DNA of 64,000 nt. It comes from Urmitella timonensis (GTDB lineage Bacteria; Actinomycetota; Actinomycetes; Actinomycetales; Actinomycetaceae). Where the stretch lies: NCBI GenBank assembly GCA_900120415.1, contig FQLW01000006.1, forward strand, positions 1,054,001-1,118,000, in the 5' to 3' direction. The position numbers were made by a program, and so were the translations under genes. Shown piece after piece: positions 30,730 through 38,762 of the stretch (positions within the stretch are counted from its first letter, which is position 1; each line of letters starts with the position of its first letter). The notes below the pieces were generated by a model. That model had not been told where the DNA came from. It saw nothing but the letters and a program-made list of their open reading frames with translations, and did not search any database.

Positions 30730-31303
30730 TTAGGCTACGTGTTTTTGGCTTAATGGTCGTTACTGTTTTCGCAATCTCGGCATGTACCGTAGACGAAAAT
30801 ACCCCTCCAGAAGGAGGAGCTAATTCTGCGGTGCTGAATCAGGTAACCGAAGGCCCTAAAGATCCACCAGAACTGTTGGTTAGTGGAAGCGTATTGTTTC
30901 CTATTGAGTTTTATTGGGTATCTGGGGGCAGTTGCACACAGCCGATGCGCCGCCAACCAGTGAAGGTATTCGGAGTATAAAACGCACTGAAGGAGCAGAT
31001 AAGCTATTGATCCGAATGAATGAAACCGTATCTCCTTTTTATACCTTGGTTCGGGAATGTACTGGAATTAATGACAGCGAAACGGGCGAGCTTAAAGGAT
31101 GTACTTATCTGGAGTACGGTGCACAATTTCAGGTTGATTGGGAGAGGGGTAATTCAGGTTTGGAGCTAGCTGTCCTTGTCTCGGAAAAATCAAAATATGT
31201 CACCGTGACAATCCAGTACCCTAATGCTAATGGCTGGGATCGCACTACTGAAGGGAATCCTGTGAATCATGCAAACTACGCGTTTATTTTTACAGAAAAT
31301 TAA
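30723..31303 (+). pseudogene. Lipoprotein gene with a frameshift at a G5 run
   Basis: Begins MLIRLRVFG, with a lipobox-like VFAISAC placing the lipidated Cys near residue 21. The first frame closes at 30980; the adjacent frame continues after the G-run at 30924-30928 (one base missing) through GQLHTADAPPTSEG to 31303. The joined product would be about 193 residues, membrane-anchored and mainly beta-rich. It overlaps the preceding secreted-protein gene by 7 bases, so the two are probably one operon. Family unknown. Confidence 0.6.
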
Positions 31304-31922
31304 CCCAAAACTGGCATCCAGAGTAAATGAGCATAGCCCCGGACTAGTTTCAGATCTAGTTTTTAACGGGTTTAGTGAACGAATAGTCCTCTTATTACCC
31401 CTAGCAACCGACCATGGAGAGACCACTTGGACAGCTCTAGCCTCTAAACACAAAATTTCTGTCCCTAGTCATTACTGGACTCGAAAAACATTCCAAAATC
31501 GTGGTGCTGAAGGTATTTACTATCCAGAAGGAGAGATTCCTGATAGAGAATATGCCTCTAAGCTAGCAGCTGCACTATCAAATTCTTCTGAAAGTTCTTC
31601 TTGGACTGGAATTTTTTGGGACGGATACGCTGAACAGCAATGTCGAGCAAATATTATCGGTCCAGAAGAATCTTCATTCCTTAGGCCCGAACCATATTCC
31701 ATGATTCAGCTTCCGACAGGGCAATTGGAAGCTTTATTGCAAGCACGTTTACCTTCAATACTTTTTGATGACTCGGTTTCGTGTGTAGTGACTCAACCAA
31801 TCTACGGAGATCGACTTTACGTTTCGTGCGAACACACACTGGCTACAGTTTTGACCTCTAAGCTTGGTGACGTTTTCCCTGTTTCACCGGCTGACCCCAT
31901 GCCAGATTATCTGCCCTATTAA
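31269..31922 (+). CDS. Hypothetical protein, unknown family
   Basis: 217 residues without signal peptide or transmembrane helix, moderately acidic, with three cysteines. Start ATG 31269 lies within the end of the lipoprotein frame, an overlap consistent with a three-gene operon (secreted protein, lipoprotein, this protein). I recognise no domain. Base composition is slightly more AT-rich than the flanking housekeeping genes. Confidence 0.55.
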   Translation: MQTTRLFLQKINPKLASRVNEHSPGLVSDLVFNGFSERIVLLLPLATDHGETTWTALASKHKISVPSHYWTRKTFQNRGAEGIYYPEGEIPDREYASKLAAALSNSSESSSWTGIFWDGYAEQQCRANIIGPEESSFLRPEPYSMIQLPTGQLEALLQARLPSILFDDSVSCVVTQPIYGDRLYVSCEHTLATVLTSKLGDVFPVSPADPMPDYLPY

Positions 31923-32047
31923 CCTATCGGCGTAGTCTCAGCCAGCTGGTGAGGACGGATGCTAGGGCAAGCCCCGCCTCAGTATCGTATAAAAGATAAA
32001 GTGAGCGAGCTTGAACTGGGGAAACATTACTGTGAAATAACGCTGTT

Positions 32048-32257
32048 TTACGGCGATGGCATGGGAGCAGGAATAGCAGACTCTATTCGCTCTTTGTTCC
32101 AGTAATTACTATCACCTACAGGTGCTTGCGTTGAGGTTGGAGAATCCGGCACTGGACTAGCTTTCCGTGAATGCAAAGCAAGAAGAACTAGCCCAATCAC
32201 AAGGCAGATTCCTACACATCCGCAAAGACTCGGCAGGACACTAAACCACCCCAACAC
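32048..32257 (-). CDS. Possible small membrane protein
   Basis: 69 residues from GTG: one long hydrophobic helix (about 5-28, Cys/Gly/Leu-rich) and a Pro/Ser-rich polar tail. The ribosome site is weak and no family is recognised, so it may be spurious. Confidence 0.35.
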   Translation of the reverse strand: MLGWFSVLPSLCGCVGICLVIGLVLLALHSRKASPVPDSPTSTQAPVGDSNYWNKERIESAIPAPMPSP

Positions 32258-32294
32258 GCCCTAAAAAAACACACATTTGAGGGTGCGGATTGTT

Positions 32295-32365
32295 TTTTGG
32301 GTATTAACCCAAAATATAGGAACGAGCCCTCCGGCAAACAGTGATCACTGCCCGGAGTGGTTCGT
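32295..32365 (+). promoter_or_regulatory. Tandem hairpins before the phage HNH gene (cos-like or structured leader)
   Basis: Hairpin 1: 8-bp arms TTTTGGGT (32295-32302) and ACCCAAAA (32307-32314). Element 2: a nested structure over 32322-32365 with outer ACGA/TCGT, an inner CTCCGG/CCGGAG stem, and the perfect palindrome CAGTGATCACTG (32338-32349, approximate) at its tip. In cos phages of Gram-positive hosts, an HNH gene and cos lie beside the terminase small subunit; calling this a cos relic is inference. Confidence 0.5.
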
Positions 32366-32392
32366 CTTGCCTAGCAAAGGACGGTGAGGCTG

Positions 32393-32770
32393 GTGCCAAG
32401 CAAACCAAAATGTCCCTGCTCTGCTCCTGGCTGTCCCGAACTAACCCGCGAAAGGTTCTGCCAGCTCCACGCCAAAAAGGCAGACAGGCACTACCGTAAG
32501 TTTCAACGTGACCAGAGAATCAACAAGCATTACGGTGCTCGCTGGCGCAAGATTCGTGCTGCTTACATCGCGCAGCATCCTTTGTGCGAAGACTGCCTGG
32601 AAAAAGGACTAACCACCCCAGTTGCCGAAGTCCACCACGTCCTCCCCTTAGACCATGGCGGCAGCCACGACTTTTCTAACCTGCACAGCCTGTGCAAACC
32701 CTGCCACTCCAAGCAGAGCGCGTTAGACGGCGACAGATGGAGACAAACTCCAAGGGTCTACAGTTATTAG
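32393..32770 (+). CDS. Phage-type HNH endonuclease
   Basis: About 125 residues. The N-terminal Cys cluster (CPCSAPGC, CQLH) may bind zinc. The HNH core is VHHVLPLDHGGSHDFSNLHSLCKPCHSKQ with CEDC upstream, a ββα-metal fold. This class sits next to terminase genes in siphophages and assists DNA packaging; a terminase relic is present at 35537. GTG 32393 (protein MPSKPKC) matches relatives better than GTG 32384. Confidence 0.85.
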   Translation: MPSKPKCPCSAPGCPELTRERFCQLHAKKADRHYRKFQRDQRINKHYGARWRKIRAAYIAQHPLCEDCLEKGLTTPVAEVHHVLPLDHGGSHDFSNLHSLCKPCHSKQSALDGDRWRQTPRVYSY

Positions 32771-32869
32771 CTCGGCGACCTTTTCGTGCTCGAATGGAGA
32801 GCTACCTCACCAGTGTTTGTTAACATTGGAAGTAGTCAGATACCTGAGACCCCCCTGAGGAGTGTCATT

Positions 32870-33742
32870 ATGAGAGCTTCACTTACTAAGAGTCTTGGCA
32901 GTGCGGTAGTTGTAGCTAGTAGCCTTGTATTAAGTCTGCCGGGGGCGTCAGCAGCTCAAGCTTCACCAAAAAACGACTCTTCTACCGCCTCGGCGTGTGT
33001 AACGCCTTTAGGCTCTTCGCAGTCGCAATCGCACGGAGAGTACGCTGAAATCCTCAATGTGAAGCTTGAAGAGAATCGTGTCGTTACCGCATCAACCAAT
33101 CAACCACTGTCTGTTCCCAAGAAGATCGAGGCCATTAACGGAGTGGCAAAGTATTCTTTCCCTTCAGACTTCGGATATTCATACGCGACAACAAATGACG
33201 GCGAATCACTTTTCATATCAAACGCCGAGCATGAGCTCGTTGGCCTCATTGATTCCGTATCCGCAGTCGACACGGATGGTGCGACCTGGGCAGCAACCAT
33301 GAGTGTCTCCAATAACGTAGTTACCTTCTCTAGCGAGGAAAGCGGGATTCGTTATTACCGAATCGAGTACGTGGGTGCTACTGCGGCAGATGCAGACGAA
33401 AACGACTTCGGGTATCGAGCATCCCTTATCGGAGTTCCGCGAAACTATGTTTACAATCCCAAGCTTGGCTCTCTGCACGATTACTGCACTAAATCGCCCG
33501 ATGAATTCCCTAATCCTTTTGGCAAGAACGCGGATTTTAGAGGGCCATGCGCACTTCATGACATGTGCTACGAGCGTAAAGGTTGCGCCTCAAGATCATG
33601 TGATGCATCGTTGAAAAGTAATTTGAAGAACAATTGTCGCGCAACATACTCGAATGGACACACTCTCGCATCATGTTTAGCAACCGCTGAAGTGTATTGG
33701 GGTGTCGTCCGCGGCGCTCATATGTTCAGTTCATGCGCATAG
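32870..33742 (+). CDS. Secreted protein with phospholipase A2-like domain
   Basis: 290 residues. ATG 32870 was chosen over the upstream in-frame start because GAGGAG is well placed and the product then begins with a clean signal peptide (SLGSAVVVASSLVLSLPGASA, cleavage near ASA-A). The C-terminal ~85 residues show the prokaryotic PLA2 pattern: PFGKNADFRGPCALHDMCYE, with the His-Asp pair at CxxHDxC, and several later cysteines for disulfides. The central region is of unknown family. It could hydrolyse membrane phospholipids, as a virulence factor or an antibacterial toxin. A 4-TM protein follows 16 bases later. Confidence 0.75.
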   Translation: MRASLTKSLGSAVVVASSLVLSLPGASAAQASPKNDSSTASACVTPLGSSQSQSHGEYAEILNVKLEENRVVTASTNQPLSVPKKIEAINGVAKYSFPSDFGYSYATTNDGESLFISNAEHELVGLIDSVSAVDTDGATWAATMSVSNNVVTFSSEESGIRYYRIEYVGATAADADENDFGYRASLIGVPRNYVYNPKLGSLHDYCTKSPDEFPNPFGKNADFRGPCALHDMCYERKGCASRSCDASLKSNLKNNCRATYSNGHTLASCLATAEVYWGVVRGAHMFSSCA

Positions 33743-33758
33743 CGAGCACGGGTGCGTA

Positions 33759-34121
33759 ATGAGGTATATTCCACTCGCTACAACCGCGACAGGGATCATG
33801 GGTGGTGTCCTGCTGTCGTGGTTTGCGTTGAGCGTTGATGCACCTTTGAATGCGGTCGACTACCTGGCGGTCTTGCCGCTAGCGTTCTATCTTTTGCTCA
33901 CTGTTGTTGGTATCGTGTGTGCTTTCAAAGTGTCAGGTGTACGTGTCGAGAGTTTCCTCTACTTGGCTTTTATGACACTTAACCTCGCCGGCATCGGCTC
34001 GTTCTACATATTTACTGACCCCACAACGATTAACGTTTTTGGATTCCTAGCTATTGTGATTGGACTTCTTGGCGCGCTAGTACCTGCAGTGTTCATATCC
34101 CGTAGCACTGATACAAACTAA
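33759..34121 (+). CDS. Four-helix membrane protein downstream of the PLA2 gene
   Basis: 120 residues from ATG 33759 with four hydrophobic helices and little else. It follows the PLA2-like gene by 16 bases and is read in the same direction. An upstream start at 33702 would overlap the PLA2 gene. A role as an immunity or accessory protein to the phospholipase is a guess from position only; no family recognised. Confidence 0.6.
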   Translation: MRYIPLATTATGIMGGVLLSWFALSVDAPLNAVDYLAVLPLAFYLLLTVVGIVCAFKVSGVRVESFLYLAFMTLNLAGIGSFYIFTDPTTINVFGFLAIVIGLLGALVPAVFISRSTDTN

Positions 34122-34347
34122 GCTACAAGCTTTTAGGGTACGGAGTTGACGACGTTCTTCACTATCAAGAGGTCGGCTTTAGTACGTTGCGGTACATCCA
34201 GAAGAAACAATCCGATGCTCCTAAGCAGACAGACCGAAAGCGTTGGCAGCATTCACTTCAGTCATGTTAGGAGTTCCAGGTGGGGTTCTAAGGCGAAAGC
34301 TAGCTGGTTCAATTTCCTCAGAGGTGATTAATAAAGCCTGCGAGAAA

Positions 34348-34800
34348 CTAGCGAATTATATTTTCTAACGGATCATTAGGTTCAGAAACATGGCAGGCTA
34401 CCCGTTTTCGTATCGCTAAACGAATCAGGTAGCCTGCCATGAAAATAACAGCTGGGATTCCGTAAAGTCCGCACCATTTAACATCCGAAGGGGAATTTGG
34501 AGCTACTGGATACCAAATGTGATTTCCGGTTGAAAACACGCTTCCTCCAGTTGAAATCCAAAATGCCATACTGTCAGCAACCAAGCCAAAGCAGTAAAGC
34601 AAGAGTGGCAAAACAAAAAAGTTTAGCTGCCAGTCTGCTACCTGGATTTTCCGGGTGATTAGTAATGCGACTACAGGTATGAGAATCGGTTCAATGACTG
34701 CCGCAGGGTACAGCACCCACACCAGGTCGCTGAGAAAAACAGTCTGGAATACCAGAACACATACGGCATAGACCAGAGCGATTTTGACGATATCACGCAT
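34348..34800 (-). CDS. Multi-pass membrane protein, unknown function
   Basis: 150 residues from ATG 34800 with about four hydrophobic helices and a basic then acidic C-terminal tail. Starts within the end of the ClbS-like gene (8-base overlap), so the two are co-transcribed. No recognised family. Confidence 0.6.
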   Translation of the reverse strand: MRDIVKIALVYAVCVLVFQTVFLSDLVWVLYPAAVIEPILIPVVALLITRKIQVADWQLNFFVLPLLLYCFGLVADSMAFWISTGGSVFSTGNHIWYPVAPNSPSDVKWCGLYGIPAVIFMAGYLIRLAIRKRVACHVSEPNDPLENIIR

Positions 34801-35482
34801 CAGTGCCCTTTCCCTCACCATGCCTAGTCAGAGATAAGCCAACTTCACTATTGACTGAAAGCTCATCGATGTTGGAACCGTCCCAATGTCTGTCTAAACC
34901 GCAACGTGGTGGGAAAGCGCTGGGCGCTATCCTGAGGCAGAGATTTGTCTTGGTTGCTTTGTAGTGGGTGCGCAGCCTTCTGATTGCCCAGTCGTAATGG
35001 CTGGGCGCAGCCGAGACAAAGTAGGAGCCCAACGACGTGGTTCCCGTCCAGGGAAAATACTTCTTAGTGAACAGCTCCTCGTCGCTGAAACTCTCAATGA
35101 GTTCGACGGTCTGAGTGCGGCTCGCCATGAGTAACGCTTGGATTTCATCTAGCGACACATCATGGTAGTGCTCCCAGATTTCCTGGTTCAAAGCTGGCGT
35201 GGTTCGCCAGGTGTGAGGAAACGGAAGAAACGACCGAGACTGACCGTGGAGGTTGGCGTCGACGAAGCCAAACAGCATGCGCTGCCACTCGTGCAGGTGG
35301 GCTAGTACATCGCGCAAGTTCTTATCTCGCATCTAGTGGGCTTCTGGTCGGTCGAAATCGTTGCCGAAAAACAGGCCGGCGGTTTCGATATTGGGGCGCA
35401 TGGAGTCAATGAGTGCTTGCAGCTTGCTCCACTGTGTGGTGGTTGCATCTAAGAGTTCTGTTTTCGTTTTTGCTCGAGCCAC
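34793..35482 (-). pseudogene. ClbS/DfsB-family gene with an in-frame amber codon
   Basis: From GTG 35482 the frame reads VARAKTKTELLDATTTQWSK, typical of the ClbS/DfsB (DUF1706) N-terminus. It meets a TAG at 35333-35335 and continues in the same frame with MRDKNLRDVLAHLHEWQRM and FPWTGTTSLGSYFVSAAPSHYDWA, both hallmark segments. The family is a four-helix DinB-like bundle; ClbS hydrolyses a cyclopropane toxin (colibactin) to protect its producer. After SHYDWAIRRLRTHYK, where relatives end, about 50 unrelated residues follow, suggesting loss of the normal stop. Confidence 0.75.
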
Positions 35483-35536
35483 GTCTCAATTGCAACACGG
35501 ACACACAGAAGGGAGCAAACGAGAAAGGTCGGTCTG

Positions 35537-35660
35537 ATGGCGAAAGATGGAACGAACCGTGGTGACCGGCGGGTGCGTGCTGGCGCGAAGCCGGATGCTT
35601 TGAACGAGAAACTCGCTAAGGGTCTGCCTGCTACTCGCCTGGAATACCCCACGATTGACC
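35537..35660 (+). pseudogene. Phage terminase small-subunit relic (N-terminus)
   Basis: From ATG 35537 the frame reads MAKDGTNRGDRRVRAGAKP, then DALNEKLAKG, matching the start of P27-type phage terminase small subunits. Similarity ends near 35660 (LEYPTIDPF) and the frame stops at 35704. The rest of the gene is gone. With the HNH gene at 32393 it marks a former prophage DNA-packaging region. Confidence 0.6.
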
Positions 35661-35739
35661 CCTTTAATTTTTGGCAAAAACTAGATTCCAACTGTTCTTT
35701 GTGATAGATTCAACAAGTCAGTCAGCTCGAGGAGGAGTG

Positions 35740-36204
35740 ATGGCTAGAAAGAATCGACTGGTTGCAGTCTTGGCAGTACTGTTATGTATAGGCTTGATTG
35801 AAGTCCCGACCGTAGCTTCTGCTGCAAGCGCGAAGATACACGGTGAGGTTTCAGAACAATTTCGAAGGTATAACACTCAACGTTACAAACGTATGCGAGT
35901 GGGCGTGGCTTTTAAAGGTAGCTTAGCCAAAGGTAAATGTACTTATCGTAACTGGGATAACCCTAAGCTATGGAATACTGATATTGTTGTGCTTCCATAT
36001 GGTTCTTGGAGCCTCGGATTGCGTTACGCAAAAAATGATGTTCAGTTTACTCGTCTGCAGTTTAGTGGTCAGAAAGGTTCGGGAACGTTCCCGAATACTG
36101 GAGGAGCTAAAGGAGACTATGCAACGTGGTTCAAAATTAATACTTTGGGGTCCCATTGTGAAAGTCCTATCGTTATGCCATTTAGTGGAACATTGACTTA
36201 CTGA
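35740..36204 (+). CDS. Small secreted protein, unknown family
   Basis: 154 residues from ATG 35740, preceded by GAGGAGGAG. Signal peptide: RKNRLVAVLAVLLCIGLIEV with cleavage near ASA. The mature part is about 125 residues, basic, with two cysteines and a beta-rich, Gly/Tyr/Trp-containing composition. Resembles in size and layout the frameshifted secreted protein at 30156, but I see no clear sequence match. It is followed 11 bases later by a membrane-anchored protein gene. Confidence 0.65.
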   Translation: MARKNRLVAVLAVLLCIGLIEVPTVASAASAKIHGEVSEQFRRYNTQRYKRMRVGVAFKGSLAKGKCTYRNWDNPKLWNTDIVVLPYGSWSLGLRYAKNDVQFTRLQFSGQKGSGTFPNTGGAKGDYATWFKINTLGSHCESPIVMPFSGTLTY

Positions 36205-36215
36205 AAGTACTTATC

Positions 36216-36857
36216 ATGCGAATCAACATGCCTTCCAAATATATTGCTGGTGGTTTATCCATAATTGCAGCGATTGCCAGCATAGGTGCAACTATACATT
36301 TCAGCTCTCCATCAGACGCTACCAATATTGAACCCGCTAGTAACATCTATAGCGTCTCAGAAGCGACCAAAGTTCTTGATGCTAACCTTTCTGAAGCGCA
36401 ATCACAGAAAGAAGACGAACTAAAAGAGGTACAAGAATCCTATAATCTTCCCCCTGGTGGAACGTTTGAAATAGAATACACTTTCCCTGAGATTAACGAC
36501 CAACTCGATCAAGTCCAAGCTCAAACGACGCAACGTTCTTCGGAAGAATCAGAATTTCAAGTACATGAGGTTTGGTATGAGCCAGGATATTTTAAATCAG
36601 ATGCGCTGGTGCAATGGCAATGCGCATGGATGAAGGAAGCAGTTCTTGCTCAGGAATCACAAAATACTGCACGTTTTGCTGACGCCATAGCCCAATTGCG
36701 AGGATTTAAAAATAGACCAGAGATTTCAATGTTCCCTGACTACGACATATTTCTATCAGAAAATATTACACCTTTAGAGAAAGGGGACTCTCGGGCAGCA
36801 CGTGCTTTCTTGAATTCAGGTTATTCGTGTGTAGAAGAAAACCAGATTAAAGAGTAA
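36216..36857 (+). CDS. Membrane-anchored or secreted acidic protein, unknown family
   Basis: 213 residues. An N-terminal helix (IAGGLSIIAAIASIGATIHF) acts as signal or anchor; the rest is acidic, Gln/Glu-rich and probably helical, with a central GGTFEIEYTFPE segment and two cysteines. Probably in an operon with the secreted protein 35740, as the lipoprotein at 30723 is with the secreted protein at 30156. No family recognised. Confidence 0.6.
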   Translation: MRINMPSKYIAGGLSIIAAIASIGATIHFSSPSDATNIEPASNIYSVSEATKVLDANLSEAQSQKEDELKEVQESYNLPPGGTFEIEYTFPEINDQLDQVQAQTTQRSSEESEFQVHEVWYEPGYFKSDALVQWQCAWMKEAVLAQESQNTARFADAIAQLRGFKNRPEISMFPDYDIFLSENITPLEKGDSRAARAFLNSGYSCVEENQIKE

Positions 36858-36879
36858 ATGGTTTTCGCACAAACTAATG

Positions 36880-36911
36880 CACCCCAACAGACGCTTCGTC
36901 TGCTGGGGTGT
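36880..36911 (+). terminator. Hairpin at the end of the secreted-protein operon
   Basis: CACCCCAACAGACG pairs with CGTCTGCTGGGGTG (one mismatch) around a CTT loop, about 25 bases after the stop at 36857. No strong T-run follows. It may be a terminator, or the edge of the insertion element that follows. Confidence 0.5.
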
Positions 36912-36957
36912 GAAGCATCCCGGGTTTTGTTCCGAGGTTTTTGTGAGAGGATTTCGC

Positions 36958-37458
36958 ATGCCAAGGAACTATATAAAAGTTTTTGGGGAGCGGGCTGTCA
37001 GGCTTGTTCAGGATCGTCTGCGGGATAATCTGGGAGTGTCTGAAACCCGCGAACACGTCGCTTTCGTAGTTGATAGGAAGCTTGATGCTGCTTCGGTGAT
37101 TGAACTGCTCGACCTTGCCTGCCTCGAGCATGGTGGACGTCCCAGGGTGATCCGGATGGATAACGGCCCCGAATTCATCTCTCACGCACTGCAAGAGTGG
37201 GCAACCGAGGATGGGACAATCCAAGCGTTTATCCCGCCCGGTCAGCCATGGCATAACGGGTTCGTTGAATCGTTCCACAACCGGATGAGAGACGAGCTGT
37301 TAGAGGACAACAGTATCGAGAACCTGGAGCACGCTCGCCTGCTCGTAAATCTGTGGTCACGGCGTTTCAATGACTTCCATCCGCATTCCTCGCTGGGCTA
37401 CCTCAGCCCACGACAATATGCGGAACAATGGAGACAAGAAAATACGGTCAACGCTTAA
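36958..37458 (+). pseudogene. IS3-family transposase with internal deletion (OrfA start fused to OrfB end)
   Basis: The first ~25 residues (RNYIKVFGERAVRLVQDRL) match the HTH start of OrfA. The frame then passes within a few residues (VSETREHV) into the C-terminal part of an OrfB integrase: FVVDRKLDAASV, MDNGPEFIS (second Asp), GQPWHNGFVESFHNRMRDELL (Glu) and FNDFHPHSSLGYLSP. The middle, including most of the HTH and the first catalytic Asp, is missing. The element is therefore dead. It abuts the 3' part of the methylase gene. Confidence 0.8.
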
Positions 37459-37489
37459 ACCACGTGGATCTAATTCTTAGGCCACTCCA

Positions 37490-38503
37490 GGTAACGAAGC
37501 GGAGAATCAAGCCCATGTACATGTGGTGATTATCGGATTTTCTTATCAGGATGAGCGTCCGAAGTATCTTTTTGAGCATCCTAAAGAGGGGGAGTCTCGC
37601 CGCTACCAGGTGGAACATATTAACGGTTATCTAACAGCTGCTCCGGATGTGTTTGTGGAAAAACGAGCTAAACCGCTATGTGAAGTTGTTCCGATGGTTG
37701 CGGGTGGTAAACCTACCGAGGGTGGAAACTTGCTGCTGTGGCAGGAAGAAAAGGACGAGCTAGTAGCGAAAGAACCAGCAGCCGAAAAATGGATTCGCCC
37801 TTTCTCTATGGGAGCGGAGTTCATTAATGGTAAACCGCGTTACTGCTTGTGGCTGGTTGATTGCCCGCCGCCAGAGTTAGCTCACCTGCCGCTGGTGCTG
37901 GAACGGGTACGCCGGGTAAAAGAAATGCGGCAATCCTCGGCTAAGGCAGCGACCCGCAAAAAGGCAGATACTCCCTGGTTGTTCGATGAAATCCGCCCCC
38001 CGCAAGGAGATAATTATATTGCAGTACCTGCAGTTTCTTCTGAACGCCGCAAGTATGTGCCCATTGGGTTTGTTGATAATGGCATGATTCCAGGTTATAA
38101 ACTATTTTTTATCCCAAATGCGGGGCTATATGAGTTCGGTGTCCTCACCTCCCAGTTTCATAATGCCTGGATGCGGGCAGTCGCAGGTCGCCTAGAAATG
38201 CGCTACAACTACGGGAATACTACCGTCTATAACACCTTTATTTGGCCTGACCCCACCCCGGAGCAAAAGCGAGCAATCGAGGAGGCCGCCGCTCTCGTCC
38301 TCGAAAAAAGAAAAGCCTATGCCCCAGTTACCTTGGCGGAACTGTATGACCCGGATAATGATTTCCTCTATCCCGAGTTAGCCCGGGCGCACGCCCAGCT
38401 AGATCGGGCAGTGGAAGCCGCCTACGGGGTGGACTTTGCCGGTGACGAAAGCAAAATCACCTCCCACCTGTTCACTCTCTATCAAGCCGCCACCACGCCC
38501 TGA
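37490..38503 (+). pseudogene. MmeI-like restriction-modification gene, 3' part
   Basis: Continuation of the gene begun at 27949. Homology starts at about 37490 (NEAENQAHVHVVIIGF), directly after IS-like sequence containing a TAG at 37478-37480. It covers the end of the methylase domain, the target-recognition domain and the C-terminal helical domain (VPAVSSERRKYVPIGF, LTSQFHNAWMRAVAGRLEMRY, FIWPDPTPEQ). About 100 residues around the NPPF motif are lost between the two parts. No credible start codon exists for separate expression. Confidence 0.85.
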
Positions 38504-38597
38504 CCGGGGTAAACCGTAAATCTGGTGGGGAAGCTGCTAGCTGCTGATAACCCCTGGTGCTCAGCAACACCATCAGCAGCTTTCGCGGGAGGGGCTT

Positions 38598-38619
38598 ATA
38601 TGTAAAGCTGCTGACATAT
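38598..38619. repeat. Third, degenerate copy of the ATATGTAAA inverted repeat
   Basis: ATATGTAAA (38598-38606), 5-base centre, TGACATAT (38612-38619), followed by CGTGAAAAC. Same pattern as the copies at 39440 and 40707 but with one arm mismatch and without the second (ACGTGTAAAAAA) palindrome. It lies upstream of the RelBE module. Confidence 0.65.
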
Positions 38620-38640
38620 CGTGAAAACAGGTGGTATGTG

Positions 38641-38710
38641 TAGCTGTTTCCAACAGTGCCGGCTTGTCTCCTGTTTTGGGATTAATAATCTGTGCATAAA
38701 TGTTGCAATA
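38641..38710 (+). promoter_or_regulatory. Upstream segment shared with the HigBA module
   Basis: Counterpart of 27072-27143: 23 of 26 identical bases at the left end and TTGCAATA at the right end. It precedes the antitoxin start at 38763 by about 120 bases. Confidence 0.6.
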
Positions 38711-38762
38711 TGCGATACAGCTACTTATCTTGATGGTAAAGGTAAGGAAGGGGGTGGCAGTA

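Noticed and set aside
34146-34331. 61-residue + strand frame after the 4-TM gene
   Set aside because: No ribosome site and no family features; it lies in the convergent gap between two membrane-protein genes.
28204-35335. Recoding of TAG as sense, since two genes are interrupted by in-frame TAG
   Set aside because: TAG is used as the true stop of many intact genes here (for example ppdK, nuoL, eno), and both interrupted genes carry other lesions.
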